This document shows positions 23,185-29,522 of a DNA stretch of 36,826 bases, piece by piece. The stretch's first letter is position 1. Every line of letters begins with the position of its first letter. A program made the position numbers and the translations under genes. Below the pieces are notes generated by a model. It did no database searches and was not told the DNA's origin. It saw nothing but the letters and a program-made list of their open reading frames with translations. The DNA is from Pseudomonadota bacterium (GTDB taxonomy: Bacteria > Pseudomonadota > Gammaproteobacteria > Burkholderiales > Burkholderiaceae_C), in assembly GCA_021848345.1 (NCBI GenBank), contig JAJZUV010000026.1, positions 1 through 36,826 on the forward strand. The letters run 5' to 3'.

Positions 23185-24411
23185 ATGGCGGATCTGAACC
23201 ACATCGTGATCGCATCCAATCCCCTGCGCGCCTGGCTCTGCGCACTGGCCTGGCTGCTGCTCGTCGGCGGCATCACCGCGGTGATCAAGCCCTGGCTGGT
23301 CAAGCGCCTGGGGGCCGTCGCCGCGCGCACGCCGTCGCGCTGGGACGACGCCTTCGTGCACGCGCTGGACGGCACCCGCGCCTGGCTGCTGGCGCTGGTG
23401 ACCCTGTTTCCGGCCATGGAGCCGCTGGTGCTGCCGAATGATCTTCGGCGCTGGCTCGAAGGCGCCGCCAGCGTGGCGCTGGCGCTGCAGTTGGGTCTGT
23501 GGACCGGGCGATTCATCGACAAGCTGATCACCCAGTCGCGCGAGAGCGCGATGCGCAACGACCCGGAAACCGCCACCGGGCTGGCGGCGATGAGTTTTAT
23601 CGCCCGATTCGTGCTGTGGAGCCTGCTGCTGCTACTGCTGCTGGACAACCTGGGCTTCAACGTGAGCACGCTGCTCGCCGGTCTGGGGGTGGGCGGCATC
23701 GCGGTAGGCCTGGCGCTGCAGAACATCCTGGGAGATCTGTTCTCCAGCCTGTCGATCGTGCTGGACAAGCCGTTCCAGATCGGGCATTTCGTGGTGATCG
23801 ACGGGTTCTCGGGGACGGTGGAGAACATCGGACTGAAGACCACGCGCATCCGCAGCCTCAGCGGCGAACTGCTGGTGTTCTCCAACACCGACCTGACCAA
23901 GGCGCGCCTGCGCAACTACCGCCACATGCAGGAGCGGCGCATCGTGTTCGCCTTCACGCTGCGCTACGGCACGCCGGCCGACGTGGTCGAGAAGGTTCCG
24001 GGACGCGTGCGCGACATCGTGCAGTCCAAGGCGCAGGTGCGGCTGGACCGCGCGCATTTCAAGGAATTCACCGATTCGGGCCTGAATTTCGAGGTGGTGT
24101 ACTGGATGACCACCGCGGACTACACGGTCTACATGGACACGCAGCAGGCCATCAACCTGGATCTCATGCGCTGCTTCGACGAGTTGGGGGCGGAATTCGC
24201 GCGGCCCGCGCGCAGCGTCGAGTTGCGCACCAGCGAGCCGGTGCGGGTGGCCTGGCTGGGCAACGGGCAGGGCGCCGACGAGGGCGCCGGCCAGGGTGCC
24301 GGCCAGGGTGCCGGCCAGGGTGCCGGCCAGGGTGCCGGCCAGGGTGCCGGCCAGGGTGCCGGCCAGGGTGCCGGCCAGGGTGCGCCGGCGAACGCGGCCG
24401 AGGCCTCGTAG
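23185..24411 (+). CDS. MscS-family mechanosensitive channel
   Basis: A 408-residue inner-membrane channel that opens under membrane tension and lets small solutes out. There are several N-terminal membrane helices (about residues 11-35, 60-80, 95-115 and 135-155); the pore-lining helix is LLAGLGVGGIAVGLALQNIL, with the Gly/Ala pattern of TM3, followed by GDLFSSLSIVLDKPFQIGHF and the beta domain. The C-terminal cytoplasmic part is complete (FKEFTDSGLNFEVVYWM). After about residue 365 comes a tail of GAGQ units made by a 12-bp tandem repeat, ending APANAAEAS. It starts 94 bases after ggpS on the same strand, so it is likely part of the osmotic module as the release valve. GGAG lies about ten bases before the ATG. 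Confidence 0.92.
   Translation: MADLNHIVIASNPLRAWLCALAWLLLVGGITAVIKPWLVKRLGAVAARTPSRWDDAFVHALDGTRAWLLALVTLFPAMEPLVLPNDLRRWLEGAASVALALQLGLWTGRFIDKLITQSRESAMRNDPETATGLAAMSFIARFVLWSLLLLLLLDNLGFNVSTLLAGLGVGGIAVGLALQNILGDLFSSLSIVLDKPFQIGHFVVIDGFSGTVENIGLKTTRIRSLSGELLVFSNTDLTKARLRNYRHMQERRIVFAFTLRYGTPADVVEKVPGRVRDIVQSKAQVRLDRAHFKEFTDSGLNFEVVYWMTTADYTVYMDTQQAINLDLMRCFDELGAEFARPARSVELRTSEPVRVAWLGNGQGADEGAGQGAGQGAGQGAGQGAGQGAGQGAGQGAGQGAPANAAEAS
24289..24384 (+). repeat. 12-bp tandem repeat in the mscS 3' end
   Basis: Eight tandem units of GGCCAGGGTGCC, the last ending in G instead of C, encode GAGQ-type tetrapeptides in frame. The copies are base-identical, which points to recent expansion or contraction by slippage. 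Any change in unit number keeps the frame. Confidence 0.95.
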
Positions 24412-24422
24412 GGCCTGGTCTC

Positions 24423-25565
24423 TCAGCCCTGCGCGGTCACGTCGGCGGCCGCATCGGCGGCCACCTCGTCGGCAAGTCGGCGCGCCAGCCGCAGGCGCTC
24501 CGCGCTCAGTTCGAGTCCCTGGATCCAGCGTCGGGGGATGGCCTGGAGCCCGCCCATGGCCCCGCACAGCGCACCGGTCAGCATGGCGCGGGCCTGGTTC
24601 TGGCCGCCGCCGTTGACGGCGTGCAGCACGGCGTTCTCGTAGTCGGCCCCGAAGCGCGCGGCGAGGTAGTAGGCCGCGGGAAACTGGTGGTAGACGGCGC
24701 AGGGCATGCCGTAGACCAGCGAGACCTTCCAGGCCGGCTCGATGCGCACGCCCGGGTCGAGCGCCGCGCGCGCGATGTTCGACGGGGTCAGCAGCGCATC
24801 GGGAGAGGCGAATTCACCCACGTCGCGCCGCGGCTTCTCGCTCCCGCGCGACACCGAGGACTCGCCCTCGGAGGTCACCGTGTGGAAGGGCAGCCGCCCG
24901 CCGCGCACCAGCGCCATCAGCCTGCCCGACAGCGCCTCGTCCAGCGCGTTTCCCTGCACCAGTTGCCCGAGCACGCAGCCGTAGGCCACCGTCATGGCCA
25001 TCACCGTGGGGTCGATCTGGGTCAGCGCGGTGTTCGAGGCGACGTCGCGAGCGAGCCGCTCGGGGCGCAGCGCATGGCGCACCGCGATGGCCAGTGCCCG
25101 TTCGGCGGCTTCCGTGTTGTCCGCGTAGCCGCCGATCTCGCCCCAGGGCAGGCCTCGGCCCACGCGCAGGCGCCAGGCCTCGCGGATGGATTGGCTGGTG
25201 TAGCCCCCGGGGCCGCTGAGCGGCGTGCCGTCGATGCGGGGGAACAGCTCCTCGTCGATGCGCCGGCAGAAGTCCGCCTCGTCGTAGTCGCCGCGTTCGA
25301 CCAGGCTGCGCAGGGTGAGCTCCAGCAGCCAGCCGGCCTGGGAAGACTGGCCCGCTCGAAGCCCGGCGTGGTAGCGCTCGGGGCGCGGTTCGGTGTAGTC
25401 GGTGATCCACGGCCCGTAGTCGCGGCGCAGCGCGTCGAGGTCGTAGTACCAGTGCGGGCCGAGCGCCAGCGCGTCGCCGACGAAGGCGCCCATGAGGGCG
25501 CCGAGCACGCGGTCGCCGAGATCTGGGAGGGAATTCTGGGGCGCGGGCTGGGACATGGCGAGCAT
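24423..25565 (-). CDS. ADP-ribosylglycohydrolase-family protein (J1-crystallin-like)
   Basis: A 380-residue all-helical protein of the ADP-ribosylglycohydrolase fold. It opens with GALMGAFVGDALALGPHW, the family's first helix with its conserved Asp, and has the long helical core with IREAWRL and DPTVMAMTVAYG. The second metal-binding motif, usually GGDTDT or GGDSD, is replaced near residue 318 by NGGGQNQARAML, so the canonical two-Mg site is altered; this is more like the J1-crystallin branch. Activity on ADP-ribose is therefore doubtful. The start may be ATG 25565 or 25556; neither has a strong ribosome site. It converges on mscS with 11 bases between the stops. Confidence 0.8.
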   Translation of the reverse strand: MLAMSQPAPQNSLPDLGDRVLGALMGAFVGDALALGPHWYYDLDALRRDYGPWITDYTEPRPERYHAGLRAGQSSQAGWLLELTLRSLVERGDYDEADFCRRIDEELFPRIDGTPLSGPGGYTSQSIREAWRLRVGRGLPWGEIGGYADNTEAAERALAIAVRHALRPERLARDVASNTALTQIDPTVMAMTVAYGCVLGQLVQGNALDEALSGRLMALVRGGRLPFHTVTSEGESSVSRGSEKPRRDVGEFASPDALLTPSNIARAALDPGVRIEPAWKVSLVYGMPCAVYHQFPAAYYLAARFGADYENAVLHAVNGGGQNQARAMLTGALCGAMGGLQAIPRRWIQGLELSAERLRLARRLADEVAADAAADVTAQG

Positions 25566-25678
25566 CCGGAGGGTTCGGGAATCCAGGCGCGATGCGTCCG
25601 GGCCTGGCGGGGCGACGAACGATTGTGGCACAGCCGGCGTGACGTCCGCAGTGCGACCCACGGGGGCACGACGCACGC

Positions 25679-25701
25679 AAAAAAGCCACCCGGAGGTGGC
25701 T
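25679..25701 (-). terminator. intrinsic terminator after tRNA-Cys
   Basis: On the minus strand AGCCACC pairs with GGTGGCT around TCCG and is followed directly by six T. It lies 18 bases past the CCA of tRNA-Cys and ends its transcript before the ADP-ribosylglycohydrolase gene. Confidence 0.88.
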
Positions 25702-25719
25702 TCGTGATGCTCGAGGTAC

Positions 25720-25793
25720 TGGAGGCGCGGGCGGGAGTCGAACCCACCTGGAAGGATTTGCAGTCCTCTGCATAGCCGCTTTGCTACCGCGCC
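25720..25793 (-). tRNA. tRNA-Cys (anticodon GCA)
   Basis: The minus strand reads GGCGCGGTAGCAAAGCGGCT at the 5' end and GGTTCGACTCCCGCC, CGCGCCTCCA at the 3' end, with CCA encoded. The anticodon stem-loop AGGACTGCAAATCCT contains GCA. Length is 74 bases. It follows tRNA-Gly on the same strand after 268 bases, a much larger gap than in the compact enterobacterial operon, and has its own terminator. Confidence 0.97.
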
Positions 25794-25810
25794 GTGATTC
25801 AAGCTGGAAC

Positions 25811-25829
25811 GCATCTTAGCGGAAGATGC
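25811..25829 (-). other. palindrome just upstream of tRNA-Cys
   Basis: GCATCTT and AAGATGC form a perfect 7-pair stem with a 5-base loop, 17 bases before tRNA-Cys. On the minus strand it contains TAAGAT, a possible -10 element. Since tRNA-Gly has its own terminator, tRNA-Cys needs its own promoter, and this is the best placed candidate. Confidence 0.3.
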
Positions 25830-25945
25830 GCACCCACGTTGGATGCCGAAATGCCGTTGTCGAACCGAACGGTAACGCCCTTCGAGGAGCATTATCAATG
25901 CCCCGATTCCTGTTTGCGGCGGAGAGGGCGATTCCAATCGGCAAC

Positions 25946-25971
25946 AAAAAGGGGAAGTCAGCGCTTCCCCT
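25946..25971 (-). terminator. intrinsic terminator after tRNA-Gly
   Basis: On the minus strand AGGGGAAG and CTTCCCCT form an 8-pair stem with loop CGCTGA (25971-25950), followed by TTTT. It lies about 90 bases downstream of tRNA-Gly and separates it from tRNA-Cys. Confidence 0.85.
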
Positions 25972-26061
25972 GAGGTATTCCGGGCTCCGGAAGCCGGTCT
26001 GGACTCCGGAGATTCACGAGGTTCCGATTATCTGGAACCGGGGCCTCGCAAATCGAGAAAC

Positions 26062-26137
26062 TGGAGCGGGAAACGAGTCTCGAACTCGCGACCTCAACCT
26101 TGGCAAGGTTGCGCTCTACCAACTGAGCTATTCCCGC
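26062..26137 (-). tRNA. tRNA-Gly (anticodon GCC)
   Basis: The minus strand reads GCGGGAATAGCTCAGTTGGT at the 5' end and GAGTTCGAGACTCGTTTCCC then GCTCCA at the 3' end, CCA encoded. The anticodon stem-loop AACCTTGCCAAGGTT holds GCC. Length is 76 bases. A near-consensus promoter lies just upstream and an intrinsic terminator downstream. Confidence 0.97.
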
Positions 26138-26148
26138 GAAAAACCAAC

Positions 26149-26176
26149 ATTGTAGACGCCCCCGAAGGCTTGTCAA
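26149..26176 (-). promoter_or_regulatory. strong sigma70 promoter of tRNA-Gly
   Basis: TTGACA (26176-26171) and TACAAT (26154-26149) on the minus strand are separated by 16 bases: a perfect -35 and a five-of-six -10. Transcription would start about five bases before the tRNA. Confidence 0.88.
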
Positions 26177-26229
26177 CTACCCCCGCGCAATTTTCCGCGT
26201 CGAGGCCGGAGATCCCGGGGGCGCCGGGT

Positions 26230-27036
26230 TCAGAGTTGCGCCGCCAGGCCCCCGACCACCGCGTGCATGCCCGCGTCCACGTGCAGGACTTCCGCGGTGA
26301 TGCCGCTGGCCAGGTCGGACAACAGGAAGGCGCTGGCGTCGCCCACCTGCTCGATGGTCACGTTGCGACGCAGCGGCGTGCTGGTCTCGTTGAACTTGAG
26401 CATCTTGCCGAAGTCGGCGATGCCCGAGGCGGCCAGGGTCTTGATGGGGCCGGCGCTCAGGCCGTTCACCCGCATGCCGCGCGGGCCCACGCTCTCGGCC
26501 AGGTAGCGCACGCTGGCTTCCAGCGCGGCCTTGGCCACCCCCATGGTGTTGTAGTTGGGGACCACGCGTTCGGCGCCCAGGTAGGTCATGGTCAGCAGCG
26601 AGGGCATGCCGCCGGCGTCGCAGGATGCCTGCAGCAGCGGAAGCAGCGCCTTGGCCAGCGCCGGGAAGGAATAGGCGGAGATGTCATGGGCGATGCGGAA
26701 GCCCTCGCGCGACAGGCCTTCGAGGAAATCGCCGGCGATGGCCTCGCGGGGCGCGAATCCGATGGAGTGCACGTAGCCGTCCAGGCGCGGCCAGTGCTGG
26801 CCGAGATCGCGCGCCATGGCCTCCATCTGGGCGTCGTCGGCGACGTCGCAGGGGAAGGTCAGGCGGCTGTCGAACTCCTGGGCGAAGCCCTGGATGCGCT
26901 CGGCGAAGCGTTCCCCGACATAGGTGAAGGCCAGTTCGGCCCCTTCGCGATGGCAGGCCTTGGCCACGCCGTAGGCGATGGAGCGGTTGGACAGCAGGCC
27001 GGTGATCAGGATGCGTTTGCCGGAAAGAAAGCCCAT
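26230..27036 (-). CDS. fabI: enoyl-[acyl-carrier-protein] reductase (NADH)
   Basis: Catalyses the last reduction of each fatty acid elongation cycle. The 268-residue protein starts [20 protein letters not shown], the FabI-type NADH-binding loop with the long G-x5-S spacing instead of GxGxxG. It has the catalytic Tyr in [20 protein letters not shown] with Lys after M-x-V-A, and [13 protein letters not shown]. Length is typical. The start ATG follows AGGAAA at the right distance; the frame is open upstream for another 130 codons, but that sequence is not family-like. It is a single gene, divergent from the rimP operon across 413 bases. Confidence 0.96.
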   Translation of the reverse strand: MGFLSGKRILITGLLSNRSIAYGVAKACHREGAELAFTYVGERFAERIQGFAQEFDSRLTFPCDVADDAQMEAMARDLGQHWPRLDGYVHSIGFAPREAIAGDFLEGLSREGFRIAHDISAYSFPALAKALLPLLQASCDAGGMPSLLTMTYLGAERVVPNYNTMGVAKAALEASVRYLAESVGPRGMRVNGLSAGPIKTLAASGIADFGKMLKFNETSTPLRRNVTIEQVGDASAFLLSDLASGITAEVLHVDAGMHAVVGGLAAQL

Positions 27037-27210
27037 GAGTATTTCCTGGAAATGCGATTGGCGACGAGGGGCGCGCGGCGCGCCCGCGGTTTGGAGCGCA
27101 TTCTCGCATGGGCGTCGCCCACGCCGGCTCCGCGCCGGCCGCAGGGCCTTCGGCGAGCCCGCGCCGGGCTTGCGTACGGGGTCGTCCGGAGAATCTTGCG
27201 TGCCCGCGCC

Positions 27211-27239
27211 TTGAAGGAAGGGGGTTTTGCCTATAGAAT
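27211..27239 (+). promoter_or_regulatory. promoter of the rimP-nusA-infB operon
   Basis: TTGAAG and TAGAAT are separated by 17 bases. The -10 matches five of six consensus positions and the region is locally less GC-rich. Transcription would start near 27246 and produce a leader of about 200 bases before rimP. Confidence 0.65.
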
Positions 27240-27245
27240 AAGCAT

Positions 27246-27375
27246 TTCGGAGCAGGTTGGGCCCGGGCACCGGGGGAGTCGGTGGTGCCGGTGGTGGCTG
27301 CTTCGGAAGCGGATCCAGCCGGGTTGGCCAACAGCAAGGGCGACGAGCAAAGGGCGATACCGATCGCCCTTTTTT
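27246..27375 (+). ncRNA. rimP leader RNA with attenuator-like folding
   Basis: The leader between the promoter and rimP ends in an intrinsic terminator. AAGGGCGA occurs twice (27336-27343 and 27350-27357), and both copies can pair with the single TCGCCCTT at 27364-27371. Pairing of the second copy forms the terminator; pairing of the first would replace it by a larger loop. A further outer pair, GCAAGGGC with GCCCTTGC past the T-run, also competes. This looks like transcription attenuation of the nusA operon; it is inferred from folding only. No short coding frame that would act as a leader peptide stands out. Confidence 0.5.
27352..27375 (+). terminator. intrinsic terminator in the rimP leader
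   Basis: GGGCGAT and ATCGCCC form a 7-pair stem with a 4-base loop, followed by six T. It lies 75 bases before the rimP start, so it must be read through for operon expression. Confidence 0.85.
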
Positions 27376-27449
27376 GTTGCCCTTGCGTTTGCGTTCGCGC
27401 CTTCCGGCTTCATGGCGGCGTCGAGTCAACAGAGGAACACAGTCAGGGC

Positions 27450-28019
27450 ATGCAGCAGGCGCAATTGATCGAGGATACCGTGCGGGGTCTGGGCTACCAG
27501 TTCGTCGAGGCGAACTGGGCGGCGGCCGGCTTGCTGCGCGTGACCATCGATCGCCTGGACGGTGCCTCGGTGACGGTGGACGATTGCGAGCGCGTCAGCC
27601 GCCAGTTGCAGTACGCGCTGGAGGTCGAGGGGCTGGACTACAAGCGCCTGGAAGTGTCGTCCCCGGGGCTGGACCGACTGTTGCGCACGCCGGAGGACAT
27701 GCGTCGCTTCGCCGGCCAGGCCGTGGACGTGACGCTGCGCCTGCCGTTTCAGGGGCGCAAGAAGTACCGGGGCATCCTGCAGGTTGTCGCCGGGGAAGGA
27801 GAGGAAGGGGGGCTCGAGGGTTCCTATTCCATTGCCTGGGACGAGGCCTTGCTCGCCGGGCTGGAACGGCGCCGTCCCGGCGCGAACAAGAACAAGCCTG
27901 CGGCGGCGGGCCGGCGCGCGACGCTCGCGCAGGAGCCGCAGGAGTTGCGTTTTTCGATGGCCGAGGCGCGCGAAGTGCGTCTGGTGCCGTTGCTTGACTT
28001 CAGGGGTCGTAAATCATGA
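27450..28019 (+). CDS. rimP: ribosome maturation factor RimP
   Basis: Needed for assembly of the 30S ribosomal subunit. The 189-residue protein shows [20 protein letters not shown] then [20 protein letters not shown], the N-terminal alpha/beta domain, [20 protein letters not shown] at the domain junction, and a C-terminal Sm-like barrel with [10 protein letters not shown] linker rich in Gly, Asn, Lys and Ala (about residues 143-160) extends the second domain slightly. The last residues LLDFRGRKS are typical. It starts at ATG 27450 behind a weak GAGG/CAGGG region and overlaps nusA by four bases (ATGA at 28016). Confidence 0.95.
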   Translation: MQQAQLIEDTVRGLGYQFVEANWAAAGLLRVTIDRLDGASVTVDDCERVSRQLQYALEVEGLDYKRLEVSSPGLDRLLRTPEDMRRFAGQAVDVTLRLPFQGRKKYRGILQVVAGEGEEGGLEGSYSIAWDEALLAGLERRRPGANKNKPAAAGRRATLAQEPQELRFSMAEAREVRLVPLLDFRGRKS

Positions 28020-29494
28020 ACCGCGAGTTGCTGATGCTGGTCGATGCGCTGGCGCACGAGAAGAATGTGGACCGTGACGTCGTGTTCGGCGCGGTCGAGG
28101 CCGCCCTGGCCTCGGCGACCAAGAAGCGCTACAGCGGCGAGGTCGACATCCGCGTGGCCATCGATCGCGACACCGGAGACTACGAAAGCTTCCGGCGCTG
28201 GCTGGTCGTGCCCGACGAGGCGGGGCTGCAGCAGCCGGACGCGGAGATCCTGCATTTCGAGGCGGTCGAGCAGATTCCCGACATCGAGGTCGGCGAATAC
28301 ATCGAGGAGCAGGTGGAGAGCCTGGAGTTCGGCCGCATCGGCGCGCAGGCGGCCAAGCAGGTCATCCTGCAGAAGATCCGCGATGCCGAGCGCGAGCAGA
28401 TCCTCAACGACTTCCTGCAGCGCAACGACCGCATCTTCGTGGGCACGGTCAAGCGCATGGACAAGGGCGACGCCATCGTCGAGTCGGGCAAGGTGGATGC
28501 GCGCCTGCGTCGCGGCGACATGATCCCGAAGGAGAACATCCGCGCCGGCGACCGCGTGCGCGCGGTGATCGCCAAGATCGACCGGGCCGCGCGCGGTCCG
28601 CAGATCGAACTGTCGCGCACCTCGCCGGAATACATGAAGGAGCTGTTCCGTCTGGAAGTGCCGGAGATGGAGCAGGGCCTGCTGGAGATCAAGTCCTGCG
28701 CGCGCGACCCGGGTGTGCGCGCGAAGATCGCGGTGCTGTCCCACGATCGGCGTATCGACCCCATCGGCACCTGCATCGGCGTGCGCGGTTCGCGGGTGAA
28801 CGCCGTCAGCAACGAACTGGGCGGCGAGCGCGTGGACATCGTGCTGTGGTCGGACGATCCGGCCCAGTTCGTCATCGGCGCGCTGGCGCCGGCCAACGTG
28901 CAGTCCATCGTGGTGGACGAGGAAAAGCACGCGATGGACGTCGCGGTGGACGAGGAGAACCTGGCGCTGGCCATCGGCCGCTCGGGGCAGAACGTGCGCC
29001 TGGCCTCCGAACTCACCGGCTGGCAGATCAATCTGATGTCCGCGGAAGAGTCGCAAAACCGGCAGAATGCCGAGATCGAGGAAATGCGCGAGCTGTTCCG
29101 CAGCAAGCTCGACGTTGACCAGGAAGTGGCGGACATCCTGATCCAGGAGGGTTTCACCAGCCTGGAGGAGGTGGCCTATGTGCCGCTGGCGGAAATGCTG
29201 GAAATCGCCTCCTTCGATGAAGACACCGTGCACGAGCTGCGCAATCGTGCGCGCGACGCGCTGCTGACGCAGGAAATCGCGCGCGAACAGAAACTCGACG
29301 AAGTCTCCCAGGACCTGAAGGACCTGGAAGGGTTGAGCACCGAACAGATCGCCAAGCTGGCCGACGCGGGGGTGCATACCCGCGACGACCTGGCCGACCT
29401 GGCGACCGACGAGCTCACGGCGATCATCGGCGGCGACGAGGCCCAGGCCAGCGCGCTGATTCTCAAGGCCCGCGAACACTGGTTCAACGCCTGA
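28016..29494 (+). CDS. nusA: transcription termination/antitermination factor NusA
   Basis: Binds RNA polymerase and nascent RNA, and controls pausing, termination and rRNA antitermination. The 492-residue protein has the N-terminal polymerase-binding domain ([20 protein letters not shown]), an S1 domain (about 135-200, [17 protein letters not shown]), two KH domains ([20 protein letters not shown] and [20 protein letters not shown]), and C-terminal acidic repeats (from about 360), as in E. coli NusA. The start overlaps the rimP stop. infB follows after 28 bases. It may act on the rRNA operon at the right end through its boxA. Confidence 0.97.
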   Translation: MNRELLMLVDALAHEKNVDRDVVFGAVEAALASATKKRYSGEVDIRVAIDRDTGDYESFRRWLVVPDEAGLQQPDAEILHFEAVEQIPDIEVGEYIEEQVESLEFGRIGAQAAKQVILQKIRDAEREQILNDFLQRNDRIFVGTVKRMDKGDAIVESGKVDARLRRGDMIPKENIRAGDRVRAVIAKIDRAARGPQIELSRTSPEYMKELFRLEVPEMEQGLLEIKSCARDPGVRAKIAVLSHDRRIDPIGTCIGVRGSRVNAVSNELGGERVDIVLWSDDPAQFVIGALAPANVQSIVVDEEKHAMDVAVDEENLALAIGRSGQNVRLASELTGWQINLMSAEESQNRQNAEIEEMRELFRSKLDVDQEVADILIQEGFTSLEEVAYVPLAEMLEIASFDEDTVHELRNRARDALLTQEIAREQKLDEVSQDLKDLEGLSTEQIAKLADAGVHTRDDLADLATDELTAIIGGDEAQASALILKAREHWFNA

Positions 29495-29522
29495 GACACA
29501 AGAAGGAGCAAGGAAAGCATCC

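Noticed and set aside
24289..24384. CRISPR-like array
   Set aside because: Units are 12 bp, directly adjacent with no spacers, and in frame within a coding region: a minisatellite.
24412..24435. Terminator between convergent mscS and the ADP-ribosylglycohydrolase gene
   Set aside because: Only AGGGC/GCCCT with an 11-base loop can pair, overlapping a stop codon, with no T-run.
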